From Sphingobacterium lactis (GTDB lineage: Bacteria; Bacteroidota; Bacteroidia; Sphingobacteriales; Sphingobacteriaceae), in assembly GCF_011046555.1 (NCBI RefSeq), contig NZ_CP049246.1, positions 3,100,001 through 3,164,000 of the forward strand: a stretch of 64,000 nucleotides of DNA, in the 5' to 3' direction. Shown in pieces: positions 1-8,173 of the stretch. Under the pieces are notes generated by a model that was given only the letters and a program-made list of their open reading frames with translations, made no database searches and was not told where the DNA came from. Made by a program: the position numbers and the translations under genes. Positions within the stretch are counted from its first letter, which is position 1. The number at the start of each line of letters is the position of its first letter.

Positions 1-1034
1 CAAACTATGACCCTAACACCGCAGCTACTACACCAGGAATACCCTATGTTACGGAGCCGGAAGATGAGGTCCTTAAAAAATACGATCGCAAGACCCTGCA
101 ATATGCATACGATCAGATTGAAAAAGATCTGCTGGAAGGGTTGCCCTTATTAGACAACAGCAGGTACAAAGCTCCAAAGTTCCATTTCACGAATACCTCT
201 GCTCATGCTTTTGCCACCCGTTTCTTTTTATTCAAGAAAGATTACAAACGGGCAGCGGAGCATGCTGAAGCTGCGTTGGGCAGAGATATTGCCAACTATA
301 TACGCCCTATAAATAGCCCGGCCTACCGTACTATGGAATACAACACCAGGCAGCAATGGTATTCTTCCTCTGAACATCCGTTTAATTTATTGCTGGCGGA
401 ATCGCCCAGCACGTGGGGGCGAAATTATCCATTCAATCGTTTCGGGCTTACCTATCCCATCTATTATGAATTGGTTTTGCGGGGGAATATCTCCACTGGA
501 CAGATGACCTATGGCTTCTTCGGTGGCAATGCGCTGGTGATTCATATCCCGAAATTCAGGGAACAGTTTGTAACCGCGAATGTCAATGCTTCATTTGGAA
601 TTCCTTACAACCAGATCCCACTATTTACAGGAGATGAGCTCCTCCTCAATTGGGTGGAAGCACTGGCCAGGCTGCAACAATTTGATTCTGCCATAGAACT
701 ACTCAATACCTTCATCAGCAAAAAGGTGATCTACAACACGGAGGTTCGGGAATATGTACCCGCTGTCCATAACCTGAATGTCACCAAGATCAACAATTAT
801 TACGGCAACCAAAACCTGGAGGAAAACATCATTCGTACCGCGCTGCATTTCAAACGCGTTGAATTCTTATTTGAAGGCTTGCGTTGGATGGATATCCTGC
901 GCCACAGAATTACAGTACGACATATGCTATATGATGGATCGGAAGAATATATCCTTGGCCCGAACAGTAATCTACGCATGTTCCAGATCCCTGATGAAGC
1001 AGTTATGTCAGGTGTAGAACGGAATCCACGGTAA
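1..1034 (+). CDS. SusD/RagB-family outer-membrane uptake lipoprotein, 3' part (5' end outside window)
   Basis: The frame is open from base 3 with no stop upstream, so the first codons and the signal peptide lie outside the window; 343 residues are visible. SusD proteins are surface lipoproteins that cap a TonB-dependent SusC channel and bind the oligomeric nutrient. The visible part has the family's helical TPR-like character, a C-terminal run (LHFKRVEFLFEGLRWMDILR) typical of SusD ends, and the usual IPDEAVMSG-type ending. A TTG at 141 could be read as a start but sits inside the open frame and is not the true start. It is followed 15 bp later by an HExxH lipoprotein and two DUF4302 lipoproteins, the common arrangement for this SusD subgroup. 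The substrate cannot be told from the sequence. Confidence 0.9.
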   Translation, partial: NYDPNTAATTPGIPYVTEPEDEVLKKYDRKTLQYAYDQIEKDLLEGLPLLDNSRYKAPKFHFTNTSAHAFATRFFLFKKDYKRAAEHAEAALGRDIANYIRPINSPAYRTMEYNTRQQWYSSSEHPFNLLLAESPSTWGRNYPFNRFGLTYPIYYELVLRGNISTGQMTYGFFGGNALVIHIPKFREQFVTANVNASFGIPYNQIPLFTGDELLLNWVEALARLQQFDSAIELLNTFISKKVIYNTEVREYVPAVHNLNVTKINNYYGNQNLEENIIRTALHFKRVEFLFEGLRWMDILRHRITVRHMLYDGSEEYILGPNSNLRMFQIPDEAVMSGVERNPR

Positions 1035-1049
1035 TTAAATTAGCAAACA

Positions 1050-1898
1050 ATGAAAACAAAAACATTATTTCTGTTGCTCCTGTGCATTCTTTTAGGCTCC
1101 TGCGCCAAAGAACCTGCACTATCAGAGAAGCCTTTATTTGAACTCGGCGGTGAGCGCTGGGAACGAACGGAACTTGACAAGCTCATTTTCAATGAGTTTA
1201 CAAAACCGTATAACATCGAAATTAAGTACAAATGGAACCCTTATGAGGTAAACCATAACAGAACTTTGGTACCACCTGTGGAAAATCAAATTTACCCTGT
1301 TTTAACCGCACTTAAAGAAGTATGGATGAAACCTTATGAGAAAGCTGGCGGGTCTGAATTTTTGCGCCGGTTTCCACTGACGAAATTCGTATTGGTGGGT
1401 AGCCCTGAATTTGAAAGCGATGGTTCAGAAATTATTGGTCGGGCAGAAGGTGGAACAAAAATAGTATTGTACAACGTCAATGACTTTTTGATTGACAATA
1501 TCGGTTCACTGGAAGACATGTTCCGCACCATCCACCACGAGTATGCACATATTCTTCATCAAAACATCCACTATCCAGAGGAATGGCGCGGAATCAGCAC
1601 CGAACATTATACCCCAACTTGGTATAACACCAATTCGGAAACAGCCAATTCTCAAGGGTTGGTCACGCCCTATGCCAAAGCTTCAGAAGCCGAGGATTTC
1701 GTGGAAACGATCGCCTATCTATTGATTGAAGGTCAAGGTAGCTACAACTGGGTAGCGGAATATTATGAAGAAGTCACCCATATATTTCGCTTAAAAGAAA
1801 GTTTGATCGTTAAATATTTCAAGGATTCCTTCAATATTGATTTTCGGGAATTGCAACGTGAAGTTCAGGATGCCATTTGGCGCTTAGCCTATAATTAA
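1050..1898 (+). CDS. Uptake-associated zinc metallohydrolase lipoprotein (HExxH)
   Basis: 282 residues. A short hydrophobic leader ends in LLGSC, with Cys18 the predicted lipidation site. The motif HHEYAHILH gives an HExxH zinc site at about residues 163-167, and an acidic EAEDFVE stretch some 50 residues later could supply a further ligand. The overall pattern matches the family of lipoproteins with HExxH encoded beside SusC/SusD pairs (TIGR04549 type). The protein probably sits in the outer membrane and may act on the imported substrate, perhaps a peptide, but no substrate is known to me. It lies 15 bp after the SusD fragment and 7 bp before a DUF4302 gene, so it is almost certainly co-transcribed. 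Confidence 0.82.
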   Translation: MKTKTLFLLLLCILLGSCAKEPALSEKPLFELGGERWERTELDKLIFNEFTKPYNIEIKYKWNPYEVNHNRTLVPPVENQIYPVLTALKEVWMKPYEKAGGSEFLRRFPLTKFVLVGSPEFESDGSEIIGRAEGGTKIVLYNVNDFLIDNIGSLEDMFRTIHHEYAHILHQNIHYPEEWRGISTEHYTPTWYNTNSETANSQGLVTPYAKASEAEDFVETIAYLLIEGQGSYNWVAEYYEEVTHIFRLKESLIVKYFKDSFNIDFRELQREVQDAIWRLAYN

Positions 1899-1905
1899 TC
1901 AGCTC

Positions 1906-3180
1906 ATGAAAAAGAATATATTATATTATCTATTTATAGTGGTCTTATTTTCCTCTTGTACAAAAGAGGAGATTAAAACTGAAAGACCCGATGAAAAGTT
2001 GTTCCGCGTACATGAAGAATATATGGATATGTTGACGGAGGCCGAAAGTGGTTGGGTTGGCTATCTATTTCCACGAGGTGGGCGTGGATTCACCTTTCGC
2101 TTTGTATTTACCGAAAACAACAGGGTAAGGACCTCGGCCAACTTAGACGAACGGTATACGGTTGAAGAAATGGAAAGCTCCTTTCGCGTGGTTGCGGATC
2201 AGACCCCATCCCTGAGCTTTGACACCTATTCCTACCTTCATTTACTTTCCGATCCGGATGAATTTGTATTTGGTGGTGCCCGGGGACAAGGGCATTATTC
2301 GGATTTTGAATTTTCTTTTATGAAGGTTTCAAAAGACACCATCCAGCTCAAAGGCAATCACAATGGCAGTACGCTGTTGCTGATCCGCGCCTCTTTGGGG
2401 CAGGATGTCAATTTCATCAGAAATAGTTATGCACTCAACAGGAAGATGGCAGAAATCAATGATTTCCCCAAATACCATAAAAAAGTAACGATCAATAATA
2501 CGGATTTTACATTTACCATTTCACCCCATATCAATTCCATAGCTTTCTATCACCAAGAAGGTGGAACCTTCAAGCAGACCATGGGAATTTATACGGCAAA
2601 TGATTATGGTATCCGCTTCAAGGAACCTGTTGAATTGGCTGGAGAGGTCTTCAATGAAATCACGGATTTCAAAGTCGATGCCCGAAATAATCAGGGAAGC
2701 TTTGTCATCAATAACAAGGAAATAAAAATTACTGCTCTCGATGCGCCGTTATACATCGATCGCTTGGCGCCCACCCGATTCCGTGAAATACCTAAGCAAT
2801 TCCATTCCAGGCATATGTTTACCATCGATGGCGTCCATGATGCCATAGGTCTTCGTGGCTTGGAAGATTTTATCGGTGGATTCTACCTGTCCAATGTTAA
2901 CCAGACTCGACATGATGCCATGTACCTGGTCTATAGGACCGGGAGTAGATATGTTGGTCCTTTGTTTTTCACCCATATTGAAGAACAAACAGGCATCATG
3001 AAACACATCAAGGATATCGAAGCATATGGCTATAATCCTGGTCCTGAAGGCATCATCATTGTGCGCAGATTCAATGACCAGTGGTTTGATGAGGCGGGAT
3101 TTTATGTATTTCAGACTGGACCGACAGATTATGACCTGGTCAATGCCAAAAACGGAAATATCTGGGTTAGATTCAATTAA
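1906..3180 (+). CDS. DUF4302 lipoprotein, first of two
   Basis: 424 residues. The signal peptide ends at LFSSC (Cys18), so this is a predicted lipoprotein. After the Cys comes the DUF4302 opening: a conserved Glu-Arg-Pro pair, then EYMDMLTEAESGWVGYLFP, in which the AxxGW-P pattern is typical. The remainder is predicted mostly beta with no catalytic motif I can recognise. The next gene encodes a second protein of exactly the same length with the same N-terminal pattern (LETYQTLLTAHQSGWEF), so the two are probably ancient tandem duplicates. The role is unknown; the position in the SusD operon suggests an accessory surface-binding part of the uptake machine. Confidence 0.8.
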   Translation: MKKNILYYLFIVVLFSSCTKEEIKTERPDEKLFRVHEEYMDMLTEAESGWVGYLFPRGGRGFTFRFVFTENNRVRTSANLDERYTVEEMESSFRVVADQTPSLSFDTYSYLHLLSDPDEFVFGGARGQGHYSDFEFSFMKVSKDTIQLKGNHNGSTLLLIRASLGQDVNFIRNSYALNRKMAEINDFPKYHKKVTINNTDFTFTISPHINSIAFYHQEGGTFKQTMGIYTANDYGIRFKEPVELAGEVFNEITDFKVDARNNQGSFVINNKEIKITALDAPLYIDRLAPTRFREIPKQFHSRHMFTIDGVHDAIGLRGLEDFIGGFYLSNVNQTRHDAMYLVYRTGSRYVGPLFFTHIEEQTGIMKHIKDIEAYGYNPGPEGIIIVRRFNDQWFDEAGFYVFQTGPTDYDLVNAKNGNIWVRFN

Positions 3181-3192
3181 ATCAATTGCATT

Positions 3193-4467
3193 ATGAAAAA
3201 TTTACTTATTAGTCTTCTGCTGATTTTTTGTCTGAGCAACTGTAATAAGAATGCTTTTACCGAACATGAGGTTGAAAAGGTATGGGTTCCAGCAGAGGAA
3301 CAATTAGAAACCTACCAAACCCTTCTCACCGCTCACCAATCCGGTTGGGAATTTATCATGGAACGCCCGAATGACCATGGTGTCTATTATGGGTTGATTA
3401 ATTTTAAAAATGAAAATGAAATCGACTTCCTGGTAGATTATGCCATCAGGTATACCAAGTACCAACCTGGAAAAATAAACTTCGCCGTTCACAACGGCAG
3501 CCCTTCTTTCAGTTTCCCAAAGTATTCCCCGTTTGCCAACTTCATAGATCATGCTGGGGGACTGGACAGCTTGTACACGTTTAATAAGATCGTGAATGAC
3601 ACCCTATTCCTGGATGGAAATGGTGTCGGTGTTAAACTAAAACTGTACAAATGTCCTCCGGAAAAGAATCAAGCACTTCGAAACAACAGCATGGCGAAAA
3701 ACAAAGATGACCTCTTCAAGATATTTTCGATGAAAAGATTCTTCTTCTATCTCAATAAGGGCGGACAGAGTTTTGATATTGCTTTAGACACCCTGCGAAA
3801 GGAATTTGTGATCAACTATGGAACAAATGAAGATTTTAAAGCATTTACTTCAAAATATTATTTTGATCAGGACGGTATTGTCCTGCAGAAACCATTCTCC
3901 GATAGTGGTGTTGAATTTCGAAAGCTGAAACCACAATCGCAATCGGAATTTACAGCAATCTTCGATGAGGGGATTACCATCACCAATGAACCTAAGCCTA
4001 AGCGTTATAATCTGAAAATCGTCAGTGACTTCAAAGGGCATGATGCACATTTTGGCTGGGGCTCCTATGCTGGGCTCAGCACCCGAGACCAATTGGATAT
4101 TGCCAATATGCGGGCGATTAATGAGGTTGAATTCTTCTCCATCTTTCCGACGTTCATCATTGAGGATGAGCCACCGGTCATCCATGGTTTAGCCGCATTT
4201 ATTATGAAAAGTGGAGATATTGCTCTCGGAATGGACCGACAATTGACCAAATTTACGGATGATGGTCGCGTCTATTTTGAACGCTATATTGTAGAAGAGC
4301 ATCCATCCAGTGAGGAGATAAATGCCGCCAAAGCCAAAATTACTCCATATTTCTATAATGAAAGGGGGTTTTACATCATAGGAGACAACAATGGGCTCTA
4401 TTTGGTGGATGCCCGGGATGGACTGACCTGGGCACACTTCCGGTCATTGACCCGGATGCCACAATAA
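3193..4467 (+). CDS. DUF4302 lipoprotein, second of two
   Basis: 424 residues, beginning 12 bp after the previous gene. The leader ends at CLSNC (Cys17), a plausible lipobox. The QSGWEF segment near residue 53 matches the AxxGW region of the upstream paralogue, and the C-termini are also similar (GFYIIGDNNGLYLVDARDG here, FYVFQTGPTDYDLVNAKNG upstream). Elsewhere identity is low by eye, so the duplication is old. It is the last gene of the uptake operon and is followed by a strong terminator. No enzymatic motif is visible. Confidence 0.78.
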   Translation: MKNLLISLLLIFCLSNCNKNAFTEHEVEKVWVPAEEQLETYQTLLTAHQSGWEFIMERPNDHGVYYGLINFKNENEIDFLVDYAIRYTKYQPGKINFAVHNGSPSFSFPKYSPFANFIDHAGGLDSLYTFNKIVNDTLFLDGNGVGVKLKLYKCPPEKNQALRNNSMAKNKDDLFKIFSMKRFFFYLNKGGQSFDIALDTLRKEFVINYGTNEDFKAFTSKYYFDQDGIVLQKPFSDSGVEFRKLKPQSQSEFTAIFDEGITITNEPKPKRYNLKIVSDFKGHDAHFGWGSYAGLSTRDQLDIANMRAINEVEFFSIFPTFIIEDEPPVIHGLAAFIMKSGDIALGMDRQLTKFTDDGRVYFERYIVEEHPSSEEINAAKAKITPYFYNERGFYIIGDNNGLYLVDARDGLTWAHFRSLTRMPQ

Positions 4468-4513
4468 TAGTAAAGCAGCGAAGAACACGATACCAAACTA
4501 TACACTATAGCAG

Positions 4514-4555
4514 AAAGGGGCATCTGGTTAACAACCAGCGCCCCTTTTATTTTTT
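4514..4555 (+). terminator. Rho-independent terminator of the SusD/DUF4302 operon
   Basis: The outer stem AAAGGGGC (4514-4521) pairs with GCCCCTTT (4540-4547); an inner stem CTGGTT pairs with AACCAG. A T-rich run follows. It lies 47 bp after the stop of the second DUF4302 gene and before the convergent flavoprotein gene. Confidence 0.85.
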
Positions 4556-4583
4556 GACACGTAGATTTAAGAAACGGAACCCC

Positions 4584-5660
4584 TTACCGTAATAAGCTAT
4601 GTTGACTAGCCGTGAACAAATTGCGAAAGACAATATTTAATTCGGATGTCCTTTGGGCTGCCCTAATCCCCAGAAAAGGAAAGAGTGCTGTTGTATCGTT
4701 TCTGATTTCTGAGACAATAGCTCTTGATTTCTGAGCGATCTCGTTGAGCAACGAGGAATCTATTGCTGGTTCCGATGCTTTCGCTTGGGTCCATAGCAAC
4801 TCGGCTAACTGCAAAATATCCTTACGCGAAGCGGCATGCTTCACCTGGATTTCATCCAATTCTTTGAACCTGGATTTACTGTGTAAATCTGCCCATTTCC
4901 GATCTGTAGATTTCTCAAAATAATATTTCTCCACCAAGTCCGTAAACCTTCTGAACATGCCTATATAATTCACCAAAAGGGTCAATTCCGCAAATGGCAT
5001 AAATGGTATCTGGAACAATGCGGATGTAGATTGCTTGTGCGAAGGATCCAATTGGAAGGCATATGATGCTGGAACCCACACCTGATCCAGGGAAAAAGAA
5101 TGACTTGCCGTACACTCCAGCCCGAATGTATCCCAATCATAATGAACTAGAACCTGATCTCGGGGTACAAAAAACGATCGTATCAAGGGTTCACCATCTG
5201 GCTGGAAAACCTGCTGCCCGGCATCGTAAATTTCCGCATTCAATGTAAAATGGGTTAGATGGGGTGCTCCAGTGGCATAACTCCACATCCCCGATATTTC
5301 ATACCCATCCCCTTTACGGACTGCCTTGCCCCCTACTTGCCCACTCCCGCCTAAACATACCTTAGGATCAGTCCAAACCTGCTTGGCCAATTCAGGATCA
5401 ATAAATCCGGCAAACATATTTGCACCAGAACACAGGGTCACGGTCCAGCCAAGACCACCATCCCAATAGGCCAACTCTTCCAGTACTGCCAATCCCTGGG
5501 GAAATGACGTTTCCAGCCCATGCAAATCTTGCGGTACCCACAGGTTGAACCAATTGTTCGTATAAATCATATCCAGTTGCGCTTGGGTCAATGCTTTGTG
5601 TTGTATACCCGCCGCTTGCAACTCGCGAATTTGGATAATCTGTTCGTTCGTTAAGGTCAT
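4584..5660 (-). CDS. Acyl-CoA-dehydrogenase-fold flavoprotein (group D monooxygenase-like), coupled to pnuT
   Basis: 358 residues. The N-terminal region (LGLETSFPQG-like segment, then VLEELAYWDGGLGWTV) and the ending LFTASQHSLL resemble the acyl-CoA dehydrogenase fold, especially the DszC/HpaB-like flavin monooxygenase branch. I do not see a clear acyl-CoA dehydrogenase catalytic glutamate, so true acyl-CoA dehydrogenation is not supported. FMN or FAD is the likely cofactor. The ATG overlaps the pnuT stop codon (ATGA at 5657-5660), implying translational coupling, and both genes sit behind a TPP riboswitch. By context, a thiamine- or thiamine-precursor-related oxidation is a reasonable inference; the substrate is unknown. 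Confidence 0.72.
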   Translation of the reverse strand: MTLTNEQIIQIRELQAAGIQHKALTQAQLDMIYTNNWFNLWVPQDLHGLETSFPQGLAVLEELAYWDGGLGWTVTLCSGANMFAGFIDPELAKQVWTDPKVCLGGSGQVGGKAVRKGDGYEISGMWSYATGAPHLTHFTLNAEIYDAGQQVFQPDGEPLIRSFFVPRDQVLVHYDWDTFGLECTASHSFSLDQVWVPASYAFQLDPSHKQSTSALFQIPFMPFAELTLLVNYIGMFRRFTDLVEKYYFEKSTDRKWADLHSKSRFKELDEIQVKHAASRKDILQLAELLWTQAKASEPAIDSSLLNEIAQKSRAIVSEIRNDTTALFPFLGIRAAQRTSELNIVFRNLFTASQHSLLR

Positions 5661-6271
5661 ATTCCTTTCAATTCTTGTGATTTCATAATACGTTTCCAGT
5701 TAAAGAACCCAAAGATGGCCACGATGAACAGAAAGGTTGTCAACGCAGCAAATAAATAAAGATCTTTATGGATTAATAAAGGTATTGCAAATAGATTACT
5801 GATATTCAGGAGTATCCAATTTTCAATTTTCCGCTTGGCAAGCAGCCACATACCTGCCCAGGCTGTTGAGGTGACCCACGCATCCCAGATCGGAACATCC
5901 GAATCCGTCAATTTATTCAACAGTAAATAGAACAGCAGGAAACCTCCGAAAACAATGGAAAGGACAATCGTCCATTCCCGCCGGTTGGATGTACTGATGG
6001 GCTGTTGTGCAGCCTCTTTATTGCTGAGCCAGAAGTACCAACCATATATGCTCATGATCAAGTAATAGATGTTCAGCACGATTTCCGCATACAGGCCGGC
6101 CGAAAAGAGAACAAGCATACCACTGAGAATACTTAAGATGCCAAAGAAATAGGTGGATACTTTATTATTCTTGGAGAGCAGCACCTGAATAATTCCGCAT
6201 ACGACCGAAAATCGCTCCAACCAGGAGGTCTGCAGAAAACCATGCACAATATTATCGATAATTTCTTCCAT
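5657..6271 (-). CDS. pnuT: PnuC-family transporter, probable thiamine transporter PnuT
   Basis: 204 residues with about seven hydrophobic segments and the aromatic YGWYFW stretch (about residues 76-81) seen in PnuC-type facilitators. PnuC family members carry nicotinamide riboside, riboflavin (PnuX) or thiamine (PnuT); sequence alone does not separate them here. A TPP riboswitch lies directly upstream, so thiamine is the best-supported substrate. No Shine-Dalgarno sequence is evident, which is normal for Bacteroidota. The start codon lies inside a potential hairpin (6266-6295). The gene is coupled by a 4-bp overlap to the downstream flavoprotein. A generic annotation as a nicotinamide riboside transporter would probably be wrong here. 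Confidence 0.82.
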   Translation of the reverse strand: MEEIIDNIVHGFLQTSWLERFSVVCGIIQVLLSKNNKVSTYFFGILSILSGMLVLFSAGLYAEIVLNIYYLIMSIYGWYFWLSNKEAAQQPISTSNRREWTIVLSIVFGGFLLFYLLLNKLTDSDVPIWDAWVTSTAWAGMWLLAKRKIENWILLNISNLFAIPLLIHKDLYLFAALTTFLFIVAIFGFFNWKRIMKSQELKGI

Positions 6272-6295
6272 AAATAGGATAGTAAACTTATGGAA
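6266..6295 (-). promoter_or_regulatory. Hairpin covering the pnuT start codon (candidate riboswitch expression platform)
   Basis: TTCCATAA and TTATGGAA form a perfect 8-bp inverted repeat (arms 6288-6295 and 6266-6273, 14-nt loop). The pnuT ATG (6269-6271) is inside the downstream arm. It lies just 3' of the TPP aptamer in the transcript, where a translational switch would act. That it works as the switch is inference. Confidence 0.5.
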
Positions 6296-6312
6296 GTACA
6301 GGAGGGTAATAA

Positions 6313-6427
6313 ATCATTCCTACGCCAGCATTACCTGGATCAGGTTCCTTCCGCTCGATGCAGAATTGGGTATAATCTCAGCCTAAAAATATGTCCTGCC
6401 GTTGGGCAGGACATATCAGCACCCCAT
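6313..6427 (-). ncRNA. TPP riboswitch (THI element)
   Basis: Read on the minus strand the conserved blocks appear in order: GGGGTGCT, an optional P3a hairpin with a 12-bp perfect stem (6389-6416, tetraloop 6401-6404), GGCTGAGATTATACCC, GAACCTGATCCAGGTAAT and GCTGGCGTAGGAA. The CTGAGA (6376-6381) and ACCTGAT (6339-6345) motifs are the pyrimidine- and pyrophosphate-sensing cores of the TPP aptamer. It lies 42 bp upstream of pnuT and should reduce pnuT and flavoprotein expression when thiamine pyrophosphate is plentiful. No strong intrinsic terminator is visible between aptamer and gene, which points to translational control. Confidence 0.96.
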
Positions 6428-6429
6428 AA

Positions 6430-6459
6430 GTAAGGTATATATTATTTATTCAACTGCAA
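6430..6459 (-). promoter_or_regulatory. Candidate promoter of the riboswitch-pnuT operon
   Basis: TTG (6457-6459), a 19-bp spacer, then TACCTTAC (6430-6437) on the minus strand resembles the Bacteroidota TTG-N19-TAnnTTTG promoter with mismatches at the end of the -7 box. It overlaps the 3' end of mqo and would start transcription just before the aptamer. Confidence 0.45.
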
Positions 6460-7938
6460 TATTTCAGTTGTACGCGTCCGTGTGCTTTCGCACAATTCCG
6501 CATCATCGTTCAATTTTTTGCCCCAGGTCGGGATCATCTCACGTAATTTCTTACGGTAAGCTTCTGATTTGGCGCGCTCAGGGAAACATCTTTTCAAGAG
6601 GTTGATCATGATGGCCACCGAGGTTGATGCACCAGGCGAAGCGCCCAACAGTGCTGCAATGGAACCGTCGGCACTGGATACTACCTCTGTTCCGAATTCC
6701 AAAATACCACCGTGTTTCGGATCTTTTTTGATCACCTGAACACGTTGGCCTGCTTTCTCGATTTCCCAATCTTCCATTTTTGCAGTCGGCATGAATTGTT
6801 TCAGGGCATCCAATTTATCCTGAGGTTTTTTCATGACTTCCGTGATCAAGTATTTTGTCAACGGAAGGTTATCCAATCCTGCAGAAAGCATCGGGCGGAT
6901 ATTCGACAATTTAATGGATGCAGGCAAATCAAAATAAGAGCCTTTTTTCAGGAACTTCGTCGAGAATCCGGCGTAAGGTCCGAACAATAAAGCTTGTTTT
7001 CCATCAATATAACGGGTATCCAGGTGCGGAACGGACATTGGTGGAGCACCAACAGAAGCCTTTCCATACACTTTGGCATGATGCTGTTTGATGATTTCCT
7101 CGTTGGTACAACGTAGCCATTGCCCGCCTACCGGGAAACCACCATAACCCTTTGCCTCCGGGATTCCGGATTTTTCCAATAACAATAAGGAGTGACCACC
7201 AGCACCGATGAAAACAAACTTCGCTAGGATCTCCCGCTTCTCTCCTGTTTTCAGGTCCTTCACTTCCACTTCCCAACGGCCGTCATCTTCACGGTCGATA
7301 TCTTTGACCTCTTGGTTCAGCGACAGTTTGATATTGTCCTTGCCATCCAAGTAGTTGATCAAGTCTCTGGTTAAAGCGCCAAAATTAACATCTGTACCGA
7401 TATCCATTTTGGTTGCAGCAACCGCTTCATTGCCGTCACGGCCTTCCATCATCAATGGAACCCATTCCGCCAATATCGACTTGTCCTCAGTATATTCCAT
7501 GCCCTTGAAAAGATTTTCCTTGGTCATGGTCTCGTATCTTGTTTTTAAGAATTTTACATCCTTCTCACCAAAAACTCCGGACATGTGGGGAACACGACGG
7601 ATAAAGTGACTTGGATTTTTAATGATATTTTTCTCTACCAGGTAAGACCAGAACTGCTTTGAGATTTCATATTGCTCTGCAATATTGATTGCCTTGTCGA
7701 TCTTTACACTCCCATCAGGTTGTTCAGGTGTGTAATTCAACTCACAAAGGGCTGAGTGACCCGTTCCGGCATTGTTCCAAGCATCTGAACTCTCTGCGGC
7801 AACTACATCCAAACGTTCGATTATCTCTATGTTTATGTCTGGACTTAACTCATTGATCAACGTCCCTAGCGTTGCACTCATGATACCGCCACCGATCAGA
7901 ACAACGTCTACTTCCGTTTTTTTTGTTTTCTTACCCAT
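6442..7938 (-). CDS. mqo: Malate:quinone oxidoreductase
   Basis: 498 residues, the normal length. An N-terminal FAD-binding Rossmann motif (VVLIGGGIMSATLG, about residues 12-25) is followed by the family-typical ESSDAWNNAGTGHSALCELNY region and, near the C-terminus, LLGASPGASTSVAIM. Mqo is a peripheral membrane flavoenzyme that oxidises malate to oxaloacetate and passes electrons to the quinone pool, here probably menaquinone because mqnA and mqnE are in the same window. It stands alone behind its own promoter; the riboswitch operon starts at its 3' end. No defects seen. Confidence 0.95.
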   Translation of the reverse strand: MGKKTKKTEVDVVLIGGGIMSATLGTLINELSPDINIEIIERLDVVAAESSDAWNNAGTGHSALCELNYTPEQPDGSVKIDKAINIAEQYEISKQFWSYLVEKNIIKNPSHFIRRVPHMSGVFGEKDVKFLKTRYETMTKENLFKGMEYTEDKSILAEWVPLMMEGRDGNEAVAATKMDIGTDVNFGALTRDLINYLDGKDNIKLSLNQEVKDIDREDDGRWEVEVKDLKTGEKREILAKFVFIGAGGHSLLLLEKSGIPEAKGYGGFPVGGQWLRCTNEEIIKQHHAKVYGKASVGAPPMSVPHLDTRYIDGKQALLFGPYAGFSTKFLKKGSYFDLPASIKLSNIRPMLSAGLDNLPLTKYLITEVMKKPQDKLDALKQFMPTAKMEDWEIEKAGQRVQVIKKDPKHGGILEFGTEVVSSADGSIAALLGASPGASTSVAIMINLLKRCFPERAKSEAYRKKLREMIPTWGKKLNDDAELCESTRTRTTEILQLNK

Positions 7939-7955
7939 GGTTTTTAAATGAAATA

Positions 7956-7963
7956 CAAAATTA
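7956..7963 (-). promoter_or_regulatory. Candidate -7 box of mqo
   Basis: TAATTTTG on the minus strand is a full match to TAnnTTTG and lies 17 bp upstream of the mqo ATG. I did not find a clear -33 TTG at the ideal spacing. Confidence 0.5.
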
Positions 7964-8107
7964 ATATTCAGTTTATATTATAGCGAATAAATTTGTCAGA
8001 AACGTTTCAAATATTTGTGATTTTATCAATAACAGCATATTCCCTTATTCGATTCTACCAATTTTAGACTTTTTAGCCCGTTGAAAGTCCCGAATCCGCC
8101 AGTTTTT

Positions 8108-8137
8108 TTGTATTATGCAGTTTATTTTCCACTTTTG
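8108..8137 (+). promoter_or_regulatory. Candidate promoter of fabG
   Basis: TTG (8108-8110), a 19-bp spacer and CACTTTTG (8130-8137) match the Bacteroidota promoter at all fixed positions except the first T of the -7 box. The fabG ATG lies 36 bp downstream. Confidence 0.5.
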
Positions 8138-8173
8138 TGGACGCAGAATTCGTGAACATAATTAAAATACTAT

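Noticed and set aside
5657-6271. Nicotinamide riboside transporter PnuC as the product
   Set aside because: The family match allows it, but the TPP riboswitch directly upstream makes thiamine the better-supported substrate.
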